Of a stretch of 64,000 bases of DNA, positions 31,595 to 43,553 are shown piece after piece. The stretch comes from Panicum virgatum (Eukaryota > Streptophyta > Magnoliopsida > Poales > Poaceae). The notes under the pieces were generated by a model. That model worked only from the letters and a program-made list of their open reading frames with translations, was not told the DNA's origin and ran no database searches. Location of the stretch: contig NC_053150.1 in assembly GCF_016808335.1 (NCBI RefSeq), positions 30,806,238-30,870,237 on the forward strand. The letters run 5' to 3'. The first letter of the stretch is position 1. The number at the start of each line of letters is the position of its first letter. Position numbers and translations under genes: made by a program.

Positions 31595-32057
31595 ATGGCC
31601 GGATCAAGCGACGCCAATAATGTGCCGGAGGGCACAACTGTTGTTTTCGGTTCCTCAGCATGCACTGTTGACGGAACGGGAGGCTTCTCCAGCCACCTTG
31701 TCACGCCTAATTCTCCTAAGCCGAAAATCAGCTCCCAAGTCACCAACATCCGCGAGTCTGCGGATCTTGACGAAAAAAAGAGTACCAACCGAACTCGATT
31801 CGGACAACCCAGAAAATGTGTCAACCCTAAACCGAACTCTCGATTCGGTCGAGTTTGACACAAAATCTGACTCCAAAAAACCCTACTTTTCCAAAACTCT
31901 TAGAAAATACTTGAATCGTCTCAAGACGGTAAAACACCCCAAGAATAAAAAACTAAGAACTATTCATCGGAGTAGATCAAGTTTCATGGTCAATCGAGGG
32001 CTGCATCAAACTTGCAGAAACCGCTCTCGGCTCACCTACGTCACAGCAGATACCTAA
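31595..32057 (+). pseudogene. Gag-like leader frame of E, frameshifted
   Basis: An ATG at 31595, about 20 nt after the PBS, opens an 87-residue frame (MAGSSDANN) that ends at 31858. An overlapping frame, open from 31458 to 32057, continues with a basic Lys/Arg-rich segment (LRKYLNRLKTVKHPKNKK). It looks like a Gag N-terminal part split by a frameshift, but no domain is certain. Confidence 0.45.
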
Positions 32058-32233
32058 AGCGTTATACCCACCACAGAAAAGGTCGAGTGATATGCTCTCA
32101 GGGATCGATCGGGTGAACTCAAAGCTCGCCGACTGTATCAAAATAGCTGAAAGCACGCTGCAAAACATGGGATAGAAAATAGGAGGGGGAATCTGCGGGG
32201 GGGTCTAGTGAGACAAACCCCCGGCTTGTTCGG

Positions 32234-33304
32234 ATGGGACCGTCTGTCTCCAGGATACCTCAGAGCCCTTCACCGAAACCTGCTCACACACGAACTCCAG
32301 AACCAATCGAGTCCTTGTTCGATCAGGACTTTGATCGCTTCATGAACGGTCTCGAGAACTTTGAGCCATTCGATGATCTCGAAGATTGGTCTGACAACAT
32401 CGAGCTGTCCATGGATACCATGGGCAATCCACCCGAACACGCTGATGCTCTTTGGGAACTGGCCAAGCTTAAAAAGGGAAAAACCAAAGCTCCAGAACAA
32501 TCCAGCGATTCAATTTTCGACAAACCTTGGATCAAGAAGCCCGAAGGGCTGACTCCCATCCGATCATGGCTACACTGGATGAACGAGAACGCCCTCCGTG
32601 TAGAGATGTTCATCCCGCTTCTCGCTCACCCAAAGCATACATACTCTAGAATCGGTGCGATAACTGATCCCGAATCCAAGTGCTCTTCCAACACGGAGGA
32701 TGAGCTAGATGATCTAATCCAGTATAGCAAGCAAGTCGAGTCCAACTCGGCTAAGAATCTCAAGTCCGATCAGGACTCCTTCCCTAACTTGGTCATATAT
32801 GCAACACCGCAAGGACGGACAGTGCACCTTAGAAAGATACAAGATCCCCATGCCTCCGGCTCAAAGCCAACGGATCTACCTTACCAACACAGCGCTCCTC
32901 TAGACCCATCCTCGAGCAAACATGACCAAGAAGTTCAAGATCTCTGCCCTGAAATCCTCATGGTTCGTATCTCCGAAGAACCTGAGGGTGATCCTATGGA
33001 GCGTCTCAACCTCGACGACTACAACTCTGATGACTTCGATGAGTACCTTTCCGAGAACATAGAAACTACTCCTCCCACAATCACAGAGCCCCAAGCTACT
33101 ACCAAGCAAGATTCACCTGCCCCTCCTCCGGCAGTGACTGTCACTGTCCAATTGGAAGAGCAACATCCAGCAGAAGATCTCTACGTGCGTCACCGCCTGC
33201 TTAACCAAAAGGGGGCATTCAGGCACCAGCACCTCGCTAACAAAACCTACAGAAACAGCAAGGCGACAACTATGACTACTCCAACTGCGACCTCCGCAGT
33301 GTGA
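32234..33304 (+). CDS. Acidic Gag-like protein of element E
   Basis: A 356-residue frame, the longest sense frame of E. It begins Pro/Ser-rich, then acidic (DQDFDRFMNGLENFEPFDDLEDW), and has further Asp/Glu clusters (SNTEDELDDLIQ, LNLDDYNSDDFDEYLSEN) and a basic C-terminus. No standard Gag, protease or RT motif is visible. Its place after the PBS and before a Cys/His segment (33301-33639) suggests the Gag position. An upstream ATG outside this frame cannot be excluded as the true start. It may serve particle assembly in trans with an autonomous partner, which is inference. Confidence 0.5.
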   Translation: MGPSVSRIPQSPSPKPAHTRTPEPIESLFDQDFDRFMNGLENFEPFDDLEDWSDNIELSMDTMGNPPEHADALWELAKLKKGKTKAPEQSSDSIFDKPWIKKPEGLTPIRSWLHWMNENALRVEMFIPLLAHPKHTYSRIGAITDPESKCSSNTEDELDDLIQYSKQVESNSAKNLKSDQDSFPNLVIYATPQGRTVHLRKIQDPHASGSKPTDLPYQHSAPLDPSSSKHDQEVQDLCPEILMVRISEEPEGDPMERLNLDDYNSDDFDEYLSENIETTPPTITEPQATTKQDSPAPPPAVTVTVQLEEQHPAEDLYVRHRLLNQKGAFRHQHLANKTYRNSKATTMTTPTATSAV

Positions 33305-33639
33305 TCAATGTTGGGCGTGACGCGCGCAATATCAATATCTCAAGGAGAAAGGAACGCAAGGAAGTCGAGGCTTATAGCCCTTCTTCCAACTACCACATCC
33401 CACCAAAGGCTTCCACACCCTTCAAGAAGCACAAGCCGGTAACCATCAGTACCCATCCTCAGGGTAAACCCCGCACCCCGCACCAAGGAGAATCATCTCA
33501 GAGTGGAAACAGGATCAACAAAGTACTGCAATGCAAGTGCTTCATCCACCCAAAGAGCTCTCACACGATCTTTCAGTGTGACTCACTCCGCAAGGCCCTT
33601 GGGGCACCACTCCTGAAGGAGACCCTGCTACAAATCTAG
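33301..33639 (+). CDS. Basic Cys/His-containing C-terminal Gag part (E)
   Basis: A 112-residue frame overlapping the end of 32234-33304 by 4 bases in another frame. It is basic and Pro/Lys-rich, with CKCFIHPKSSHTIFQC near its end. This C-x-C...H-x4-H-x4-C spacing is like the nucleocapsid segment of Tat-lineage Gag proteins. It is probably the continuation of the preceding protein after a frameshift. Confidence 0.45.
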   Translation: MINVGRDARNINISRRKERKEVEAYSPSSNYHIPPKASTPFKKHKPVTISTHPQGKPRTPHQGESSQSGNRINKVLQCKCFIHPKSSHTIFQCDSLRKALGAPLLKETLLQI

Positions 33640-33879
33640 TCGACCCCTGCATCGACTAGTTTTATCTTCGTATAAAGTTTTGTTCAGCCTTGTAAACCAT
33701 TGCTCATGTCTAACGGGCAAGGGGTAGGTCTTAAGAGTCAGAGTCTGTCACTTTACAATTATTGTAGTTTCGACAAATCCAAATAAAAGTTGATTTCCTC
33801 CATAAATCGACTACTTGGCTTCCACTCATTTGACCAAAACTCCATCTCGAAAGTCATGCTCAGCATCGGAGCAGCTATC
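33640..33879 (+). other. Spacer after the gag-like region of E
   Basis: No frame of note. Ends near the start of the tandem array. Confidence 0.5.
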
Positions 33880-34790
33880 GAGTAGTTTTTATGGTTTACA
33901 CTCGAGTACCCTTCTGATATTTACGTCTTGGGAAACCTGACGGGGTTCGTACCTAACAGTTCTGTCTTAAGGATTACTCCAGTCCTTGGGTAAAAGGACA
34001 CCCTACTCGCAAGCCCGAGTAGGTTTTGGATATCCCTTCGACATTTACGTCTTGGGCAACCCGACGGGGTTCGTACCTAACAGTTCTGTCTTAAGGATTA
34101 CTCCAGTCCTTGGTTAAAAGGACACCCTACTCGCCTCGCTCAAGTAAGTCTTGGATATCTTTTTGACATTTACGTCTTGGGCAACCCGATGGGATTCGTA
34201 CCTAACAGTTCTGTCTTAAGGATTACTCTAGTCCTTGGTCAAAAGGACACCTTACTCGCCTCGCTCGAGTAAGTCTTGGATATCTTTTTGACATTTATGT
34301 CTTGGGCAACCCGACGGGGTTCGTACCTAACAGTTCTTTCTTAAGGATTACTCTAGTCCTTGGTCAAAAGGACACCTTACTCGCCTCACTCGAGTAAGTC
34401 TTGGATATCTTCTTGATATTTACGTCTTGGGCAACCCGACGGGGTTCGTACCTAACAGTTCTGTCTTAAAGATTACTCCAGTCCTTGGTTAAAAGGACAC
34501 CCTACTTGCTGGCTCGACTAGGTTTTGGATATCCTTCAGCATTTTCGCCTTGGACAACCCGACGGGGTTCGTACCTAACAGACATGCCCTAAGAGTTACT
34601 CCAGTCCTCAGGGAGGACACCTCACTCGCCCTGCTCAAGTAAGTTTGGGATATTTCTAGAATATTCACGTCTTGGTTAACTCGACGGAGTTGAATCCTAC
34701 TAGTCCTATTCTAAGAAATCAATCCAGTCCATAGGACATACTACTCGATATGATCAAGTAGTTTGGGATATTTTCGCAACAGTCGTACAC
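33880..34790 (+). repeat. Tandem repeat array, about 124-bp unit, 7-8 copies (E)
   Basis: Each unit contains ttacgtcttgggcaacccga, then ggttcgtacctaacagttctg, then ccagtccttgg and aaaggacaccctactcgc. Unit landmarks lie near 33920, 34043, 34169, 34293, 34419, 34543, 34664 and (degenerate) 34775. Inner units are more alike than the edge units. Arrays of this kind in the 3' part of Tat-lineage elements are a known source of satellite DNA. Confidence 0.85.
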
Positions 34791-35508
34791 TATCTGGGCA
34801 ACCAAGCAAGGTCTATCCTAGCTGGTCAACTGCGAAAATCCCTCAAGGAATACAGATAAGTTCTTGATACTCTAAAATAGGTTGACACGAGTTTCCTGCT
34901 TGCTCAATCTGCTATGGGAACCATCGTTACAGAATCTTTTTGCCTCAAGTACTTGACGGGTACTACTCGCTTGCTTGAGATACAAAAAGAAGTTCTGGTT
35001 TCCCTTAGCATTCTGAGTAACTGTCGAGAGCTTTCTTGTCCTCCTATCTATCAAGGAACATCTTAAAGCTCCTAAAGTACTCGATAAGAGTTCTCCCCAT
35101 GCTTGGACAACAAAGTCCATATTAGCTTTGTTCTAACAAAGAATTTCCTTCAAAAAGGAAACCTGCTTTGAGCTAAGGCTCTTTATAGTGCTTTTCCCAC
35201 TTGGTTAATCCTGCAGGATTCAATCCTAACCGGTCAGCACCATGGTTTTGATCCAGAACCACGCAAACTCGATCCTATTCGAGAATACTTTGCCCTCCAA
35301 GGCTTCAACGGGTACAATTCATGGTACCTACTATTATAACTGAGTAGGCGTGATACTGCCTACACTCAGGATCCTCGAGTACAACTACTCGACACATCAA
35401 AGGATTCCTCAATCCTAGTACAAAATAAGTACTTGACATTACACAAATATTCAACATTTGTTCCAAAGTACTTCTGGCTCTTACGCCAACTCAATTACAA
35501 TAAAAAGT
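34791..35508 (+). other. Non-coding stretch of E between tandem array and antisense gene
   Basis: No supported gene. Several ACTCGA/TACTCG motifs. The minus frame at 34872-35120 has no domain. Confidence 0.5.
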
Positions 35509-38428
35509 TCAAGGAGACTCAGCCTTGTTCAAGGACTCTACAATTTGATCGGCCACCCTGGAAGTCTCCGCCAAATACTGACGGAATTGATCATCCGTAC
35601 AGTCATCTTTGGCTCCCTTCCCAAGCGTGTCCAGGCGAGTGGTTGGCCAATAAGATTTCACCAGCCCAAGTACGTGACCTACGTACTGGCGGGTGATGGT
35701 GGAGACAAACCTCTCGAAGGCTCTGGGCACTTTACGAAGCCTCCCTGCCAGTGTGAGCGGTTCATCTCCATCCCTTTCTGGGATTTCCATGGCCTCGGCT
35801 ACCTCCAGGGTGGCATCCCTGACTTCTCTCAGCTGCACAAGTTCTTGGTGCATCGAGTCTCGTGACTCCGACAAAGTTTTGAGCTATTGGAGAATCGACG
35901 CTGCTTCCCGATTAGAGTCCTCCTTGATCTTCTTGAGCTTCTCTATTTTATCTGCGTTTCGGTACATAAGAATCTTTAGATCCAGTACCAAGCTTTCCTG
36001 AATCTTTAAAGATTTTGCACAAGCTGTGTACTCGATAGAAAGAAAATCTTATAAACACCAAGCAGACCTACTAGTCGAATGCATAGCACATGTTAAAGAC
36101 TAACCTTTTTTGGACTGGGAGAGCTTTTTAAGCTTCCCCACGAGAGCAATCTTCTCAGACGAGAGTGTTTTTACCCTCTCTTTCAGAGCATTCAGCTCTC
36201 TCTCATCCTGGGACCGGCCACCCTCCCGTCATCGCTTCCTGCAAAAACAAACAGATCAATATATCACTCGATTTATGATAAAGTACTCGATTTACTCGAC
36301 TACTTACCTCAAGCAGCTTGAAAGCAAGCTCCACCTTCTCTCGTGGCAAGTCACTTCCCGATGTGACTGGGGAAGTACTCACCTCCAATTCAGATACAAC
36401 CCTTCTAGGCACATCCTCGATCATCCCGAGAGTATTCGCTGTGTCTTGGGAATCTAGAGGAACAATATGCTACTTAATCAAATTAAGAGCAGGAAAAAGA
36501 GATATTTTTCCTATGGAGGTGATACAAGCATACCTGTAGGGCTCTCCTTGAGCTGCTTATCATCACCGCCGCTGGGAAGCTTCCCGCCTTCTCCCTCTTC
36601 CAGAAGCCTATCGCTTCCGCCATCCTTTGGGACTTCCTCATTGGCTTTATCAGGATCCACCAAAGGAGAATCCCGAAGCATGGAGTCGACCATAGCTTCC
36701 GCATTTTGAGCACTCATTTCAGGAGTGTTTGGAGGCTTCTCCAGTGATGATTTGGAGACCGAGCTGTTCTCAGCTTCCACACTCGTCTCCAGGATTGCGT
36801 CGCTGAAAAAATAAGTGTTGTTGTAACACTACACGATACACAGTCAAAATCTACAATTACAAGTTTTAAGGAACTTACGTGGGAGCTCTTTTCAGAGCAA
36901 GATCATTGATGCCGAATTTGTGAGTAGGCTTCACAATTACGGCCCGCTTACCCGCATCAACGGTTTTAGTTACATCGGAACTACTGGCTGTAAGAGTAAC
37001 TCTGGTCCCATTTGACGGGTCTACTATGGTGGAAGCGACAAACTGCCCCACCACAGTATCATCCCCAGATGCCGATGTCCGTGGCATTTTAGCCACCGGA
37101 CTTGAAAAAGCAAAACACAAGATCAGGAAGTCGAAGACAAAAGTACTCGATTGAAAAATAACTAGCCAGTTACCTATTGCTAGTAGTTTGGGAGGAACTG
37201 CTTCGCTTCCCAACAGTCGAACGAGTACTCATTGGATGACTTGCATGAGTATCTTCGATTCGGCTGGGATCATGCGCCCTAATATCATCCCCACCAGATT
37301 CCACAGCTTCTGCATTAGCAGTATCATCATCAGAACTAAACCCCTCAATTTCTAAAGAATCTTCAGAAACAGGCAGATAAGCACTCGGAATGAGATGGGA
37401 CGGGCGAAAAATGCCTGGCAAAGGAGGACTACTCCTATAAACATTAACATCATCCTACAAAAGGATAAGGAAAAATTGTCAATGGCAACAATAAAGTACT
37501 CGATATCATAAATCGATTACTTATCACTCACATCCTTGCCAGGATTCAGCGCCGAAAATGTGTTGAAGAGTTGCAGAACTTGTTCCACCTTCTCGAATAG
37601 GCGTTGTATTCGACGAAGGGCTCCTCCGTTGGAGATCTCTTCCTCCGAACACTGCGATGGATCACCTCTCCCTCGATACTCGAAACCGAAAGTAACTAGA
37701 GCTTGGAGAGGCTGGATTCTACACTTCATCCAGTCAAAAGCCACAGACTCTCCACTTATCCCTTTTTGCTTCAGACTTGCAATCATTTCTAGCAATTCTG
37801 GAATCTGGCTTATATCAATAGGCTTCTTCAGCCATTTAGCCCGCTGAACGGGAGGGCCAGTTAGGATGGACGGAAGGCTGTTTTCCTAATTTTTGACATA
37901 AAACCATCTTGACTTCCAGTTGATTACCTTTTGAGACAACTTATAGGGAATATAAACCCTATCCATTCTCTGTCTCAATTGAATTCCAGCTTCGCCAACC
38001 ACATCTAAACTAGCCGAATTGGGCTGAGGCTTAAGATGGAAAAGGTGATGGAAAAGATTGAAATAGGGCTCGATACCCAGATACGCTTCGCATAAATGTA
38101 CGAAAACAGACATATGCACAAAATAATTGGGGGTAATATGATGAAGCTGGATCCCATAATAATATAGAAGTCCAGAAAAGAAATTAGAGCTGGTAAGACT
38201 TAACCCTTGCTCAAAATACGGAACAAATCCAATAATCTCGCCTGTATTTTCGTACGGACGAGCATCACCAAATGCAGGACGCCACTAGACTACTAATTCT
38301 GATGGCAAGAAGCCCTGTTTGACTAAGGATTCCAAGTCAGATCTGGAACACTTACTTGGTTCCCAGCCTTCATCACGGGTTGGCTCTGCAGCCACACCCT
38401 TCCCCTTGGTCGCCTTCTTGGGAGCCAT
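35509..38428 (-). pseudogene. Antisense multi-exon gene of element E (plant gypsy-type transposase-like domain), decayed
   Basis: On the minus strand, from an ATG at 38428. Proposed exons with GT-AG borders: 38428-37532, 37454-37174, 37100-36879, 36802-36534, 36453-36308, 36238-36105 and 36023-35509; reading phase is kept across the first five junctions. Exon 1 (299 codons) resembles the plant 'putative gypsy type transposon' domain (Transposase_28 family), with SRSDLESLVKQGFLP and YFVHMSVFVHLCEAYLGIEP. Exons 2-4 are acidic Ser/Asp-rich, and exons 6-7 are coiled-coil-like. Lesions: TAG codons in exon 1 (one near codon 48 and one at 37888-37886), a frame problem in exon 6 and a TAG in exon 7. 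The exon 6 border is less certain. Its function in the element is unknown. Related antisense genes are known from Grande elements. Confidence 0.65.
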
Positions 38429-38597
38429 CCGGAAATCAACGGATCGCTTCACGTGCAAAAACTGGCGGAAACCCTAGGGCGAGAGTGGGGAGCAAAGGGG
38501 AGCAAGAATTTTAGATTTGAAGCTTGAGAGCAAAGACAGATCTAAAGCAGTATAAACAAGTGGCAGCCGGTGGGGTAAAACCTAAGTTACCGTTTCA

Positions 38598-38604
38598 TTT
38601 TATA
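38598..38604 (-). promoter_or_regulatory. TATA box for the antisense gene of E
   Basis: TATAAAA on the minus strand (ccattataaaatgaaacgg), about 170 bp upstream of the ATG at 38428, suggesting an own promoter independent of the LTR. Confidence 0.5.
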
Positions 38605-39945
38605 ATGGCGGTGGCAGCATGGTAAAAACACCCAACAGGCCAACAGTCCGTTGCAAATAGCGGAAAACACGAGATTTTCTGAGACATTCTTTTTTCTAAA
38701 GATTACATTCTGGAAAAAGAAAACACTCGCATCCCTAGTCAACTACTCGACTTTCCTTTCCTTAACTAGGATTACATTCTAGAACAAGGAAAACTACTCG
38801 ACACAGTACAATTACTCGATATTACAACTCGAGTACTTTTTCCTACCTAACTTTACAAATGACCCGGGTCTGCACGCACACTTCTTGGCTTCCTGGGAAG
38901 CCTACTGCAGCTAGATCGGCCCGAGGCTGTGACAAAGTACAAACTTGTTATTCCCATCAAGGTAATAATGATACTTGTACTCTGGGAGAAAAGTTTCCAG
39001 AGTATGGAGGCAAATTACAGTAATCACCTCACAAGTTCTCTTGTAGCATCTTCTGGAGAAACTTCTCCCTCTCCCAGAATACGTTGTGATAAGATTAAGT
39101 CTCCTGACCAGAGATGTCTGTTCTTGGGCACCCAGAAACAGGCAACCCAAGGATGTGACACAACAAGACTCAACCCAGCGACGCCAAATCTGCCTCATTG
39201 GAAGATGCAAGGACATGATGTCCAAAATGGATCCGATGAGAGCATTGTGGATGCAGGATGAGGTAGCAGGGACTTCTCTTGTCACTCGCAAGTTCTCTTC
39301 TGGCATATTTTGCTGGAAAGGACTACACAAACTTCAGGAGGGCGAGAGCAAGAACACCAAGGATAAGCCATGGTTGCTACACTTTGGTGCTTTTGGCAAC
39401 GGCCTCTCTGCCGCCTTTTATAGCCACAAGGGGGCTTACTGAAGGAGAACCCATGACTCAACAGTGCATGTTTCACAGACGCATTCATGGCAGTGTTTAT
39501 AGCAGCAGTTGCGGATGCAGTCAAAGATGCAATAATGTAGATTCTCCAAACAGTAATGTCCCATGTGAGCACTGAATAAAGAACCGTACATCTCGGGTTT
39601 TATTCCTGAAGTTATTTCGGGTGCAATCAGTGTGGCGTATCCAATTGTATCATTTTTCTTGGATTTTACCCGAAAAAGAGGTCTTTTCGGATACCGAATC
39701 TGATGAATCCTGCAAATAATTCGAATGGTAAAATCTGATGCCACGTCTTAAATCCTTAATTCCAAATCTACGCTCGGGGGCTACTCGCAGCAAGAGGGAT
39801 TTTGATTTAAGGATCGGGGGGTGCGGGATATGGGCATCAGAGATTTATTTTTCAAATTTTTTTGAAAATAAACAAGAAAAAGACTGAAGTGACCCTTAGC
39901 CTGATTCTGCGATTCAACCTAAGGCTCGGGGGCTACTCCATATGG
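38605..39945. other. E 3' region upstream of the antisense gene
   Basis: Dense in ACTCGA motifs at 38740-38850. A second minus-strand TATAAAA (39416-39422, ggctataaaaggcggc) and an open minus frame downstream of it (39330-38911, 139 residues, no domain) could mark captured sequence. Two copies of CTCGGGGGCTACTC (39773-39786, 39925-39938) look like polypurine tracts near the expected 3' LTR. Confidence 0.45.
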
Positions 39946-39950
39946 AGCGC

Positions 39951-42900
39951 TGTAACACCCGGTTTATAAAAGGACATAAACCGAGCAATCATATACGTGC
40001 CAGGATCAAGTCACACGTATATACAACAGAATGAATAGTATATCACAGCACATATCACGTAAAAATATGTAATAAAGCGAGTACGAATGTTATTTATTAC
40101 ATTAATGACAAAAATGTCTGATACAGCGGAAGCGAAGTACAAATACGATAAAAACTCTCCGAAGCTGAGCAGGGCGCCACAGGGACGTCGACTGGGAGAC
40201 GAACGCCTAGAAGTCCTCGTATTCCTGGTAGCGTTGAGCGAACTCCCTCATGTCGGCAGGAACTGAGCAGCAGTAGAGTATCTAAGAGGAAATAGTAGAG
40301 AAGAGGCAAGAGTGAGTACACAACTTGTACTCAACAAGTATAACACAAACTATGAGGCTCTAAGGTTGGCTGACTCAACTGCATTAGCTTTTAAGTCTTG
40401 GCAAAATTTTATTAAAGCTATTTACTACGAGTTGATGAATTACCATTAACCCAGTTACATAGTAATTAATCAGAATTAATTAAGAAACTACTGAGAACCA
40501 AATCGAACCAAGCCACCCGGGGAAACCTGCCTCGTCAAAGGAAGATAACCCCACTAATCAAAAGGAGGATCTGGGCCGCTCATAACCGTGAGCACGGTTA
40601 GTATACCAGTTTTACACTCTGCAGAGGTTGCACATCTTTACCCACAAGTCGTGAGCTACGCTAGTTGTTCATCACACTTCTTTAGATGAGATTACTAGCA
40701 AACTCACTACGAGGCCGTTACAAAGAATCTCGTTGGTAAGGCGTAACCGCGAAGAGTTGGATCGTCGATGATGGGGCCCACCTCACGGGGGTACAAGCAT
40801 AGGTGCGCAAACCAAGCACAGACCAAGCCGGAGGAGCAGGGACCATTGAAGCTTACCACACTTTGCCCCGCAGGTAAGTTACTCGAAACCAAAAAGACCT
40901 AATTAGTAAGCCAAGACCGTCCCATTCCAGTCTTGTGGTAGCGCTGTTGTCCCAGGTTGTCGCTCTGTGAACCGATCCTTATGGACAGTGGCCAACCAAG
41001 CACTAAGCACCGTGCTGGCCCCCTAAACCATGTTTCTAACAAAAACCAATTTTAACGAGACGTGAGCCACTCAACCCAACACAGAGGGCCACTCTCAGAA
41101 TTAAGTTGCATATACCATTAATCAAATTAATTAAAAAAAGACCAAGTGTGTTATAGCACGGCACCTAGCACAACTAACCAAAATGCAACCCAAAGGATAT
41201 ATATAAAGGATATAAAGTGGCTAGGAAATCCTTATAGGCATACAATATTTAAATGCAGTATGAAATTGTATTTAAAAGTGATAGGTTGTCCATGTTATAC
41301 TTGCCTTCCTCGTACTGCTCCTGCTGCTGCTCAAACTGGTCGAAAGATGGCTGCTCCGGGTACTGGTACTGGGGCTCCTCAGATGGATCAACGTCTACTC
41401 ACGAACACATGACCAAAACAAGGCACAACAATAAGCATACAAGCAAACACTAACAAAAGCTAAGAAACAGTACATCAATACATAGAAATAGCACACTAAA
41501 CTAGTCTAAAACTATTCTATGTGTTACAACGATCGCGTGGATATAAAGAACGCCTAAAACGGAGCTAGAACGCAAAATCTAGGCCAAAAACAAGTTCTAG
41601 GGGCTTATCTGCGAGAAAAACTAAGTTCTAGGGGGTTTTCTGCAAAAACCGAGGGCCTAAATGTAAATAAACCTTAGTTTCAAGGGCTAACCTGCAAAAC
41701 CGATGGCTCTGGACGGCGGGTTCTATTCTGGGAAAGCTCAGGGGGGTCCGTGTAAAAATCTGGGCAGATCTGTAAATACTTTTGAACAGACTTGGAGTGC
41801 GGGTTGATTCTTCTAAAGTGCAGGGGCTCTTTACAAATGAACCAGGCCGAACCAGTATCTTTGCATGTTGGCCGTTGGATCGCGATCGCGTGGCTCTGGT
41901 TTGATGGGATCCGGATCTAATCAGGGCCGTTCACCTCAGATCTGACTGCCCAGATCAGATCCGCGTGAGGGCGGCGGCGGAGCTCACCGGGGAAACCTTT
42001 CCCGCGGCAGCGCGGCTTGGGAGCTCGCTGGAGATGCCCAATCTGGCGCTCTGGGGGTCAATCTGAGTGGGGCTTTGGCCTGGGATGGAGTACGCGGCAT
42101 GCGTATCCACCTGGGCCTCGTGCGCGGGGCGGGGAGGCTCGGGGCGGTGTGTGAGGCGGTGGTGGCGGGTCTACGCGGCGGCGACGCCGGTGTGCGCGCG
42201 TGCGAGCTGTGCTGGGCTCGGGTCCGACTGGGGTTTGGTCGAGGAGCGAGCGCGCGGCCAGACGAACTCGTCCAGGGGCTCTAGGAGGCACGTAGGGGCA
42301 CTGGCGTGGCGTGCGGCTGTGCAGGGCGGCGCTGGCGGCCGTGGTTTGCCGGCCGACTGTGTTCTAGGTGCGGACGGGGCTACGGGCCTAAATATCCATC
42401 GCAAAAGAAAGGAGGGGCCGACGTGAAGCTCACCGAGGGGTTGTGGTGGCCGGAGTTGCGGCGTAGGGAGGTCGTCGGTGAAGTCCGGCGACGGGTCGGC
42501 GCGGAGCTCGGTGACGGAGTCGGTACGGGGGTGCTCCGGGCTCCTGGGCTCCACGGTTTGATGTGTGGAGTCCCTGCGAAGCCAATGGAGGAGTCAGCTT
42601 GGCCGGAGTGGCACCGACTGCGGCCAATTGCCACGGCGGATGAGCTCACCTGAGATGGCGTCCGGGTTCGATTCCGGTGATGCTCGGACTGGAGTCGGGG
42701 CTAGGGGCTTCGGTGGTGTTCCTGACGTCGAGGCGGGGCTCCTGGGGTGGTTGGCAGGGGCCGGAAGGCTGTGGCGGGGCTGGTCCGCGGTGGCGCAGAG
42801 GAGCCTGTGCGGCGGAGCAAGGCGAAGACGGCGGCTAGGGTTTGAGACGGCAAGGGCATAGAGGTGAGGGTGCAGGGGGGTCCGCTGGGGCCAATTAAAG

Positions 42901-43553
42901 GGCAAGCGCCGGGGATCGCGGGGTGCAGCGGGATAAGGATCCCGGCGAACTCGCCGGTGTTATCGGGCACGCCGTTGCGCGGCGGGGAGAAAGGAAAGGG
43001 AAGGTGGAGCCACTGATGGGTGGGGTCCATGCGTCGGTGAGAGGGGCAACGGGCGTGCGGGAGCGTGCGGGTGACGCAGGTGTGCGGGAGCAGGCCGGCG
43101 CGAGCTGGGCCGAGGTGTGGGCCGGTGCGAAGCCGTGCTGGCTGCCTAGGTCGGGCCGAGAGGGAAAAAAGGGAGAGGGGTGAACTGGGCCCGCGGGATG
43201 CTGCTGGGCCAAGAACAGGGAAAGGCCAGGCTGGATTACTGGGTTGGGCTGCTGTTGGGTTTGGGGTTTGCTGGGTTTTCTTCTTTTCTATTCTTTTCCT
43301 TTTGAAACTAACTCAAACTAAATCTATTCGAATTCAAATTCAAAATTTGAATTCAACAACCTTATGCACACAAGCAAATAAAATAAATGCTCCAGCATGA
43401 ATGCAGCAACAAAGTTTAACCTATGATAAAATTTTAATTACTTGAGGAACAAAATTGGTTTAAATGCAATACTAAACACATTAAACCTTAGAAAATTAAA
43501 TAAAGCCAATTAACTTTATTATAAAATGCTGAAATTTAAACTAGGGTGTTACA
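39951..43553 (-). mobile_element. Solo LTR G, 3.6 kb
   Basis: Ends tgtaacaccc...gggtgttaca with TSD AGCGC (39946-39950 and 43554-43558). On the minus strand it starts tgtaacaccctagtttaaattt, a start typical of long grass LTRs. There is no internal region, so it is a solo LTR. The part at about 41930-43300 is very GC- and CpG-rich. Many long frames there on both strands (for example 42067-42426, 42171-42554, 42895-43212) result from base composition and lack domains. The rest is A/T-richer and without genes. Confidence 0.85.

Noticed and set aside
33880..34790. CRISPR-like array
   Set aside because: The units are ~124-bp tandem copies without distinct spacers, in a plant retrotransposon.
42067..43212. 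Many long overlapping frames on both strands (up to 127 residues)
   Set aside because: They lie in the GC-rich part of solo LTR G where stops are rare by composition; no motif, repeated in several frames at once.
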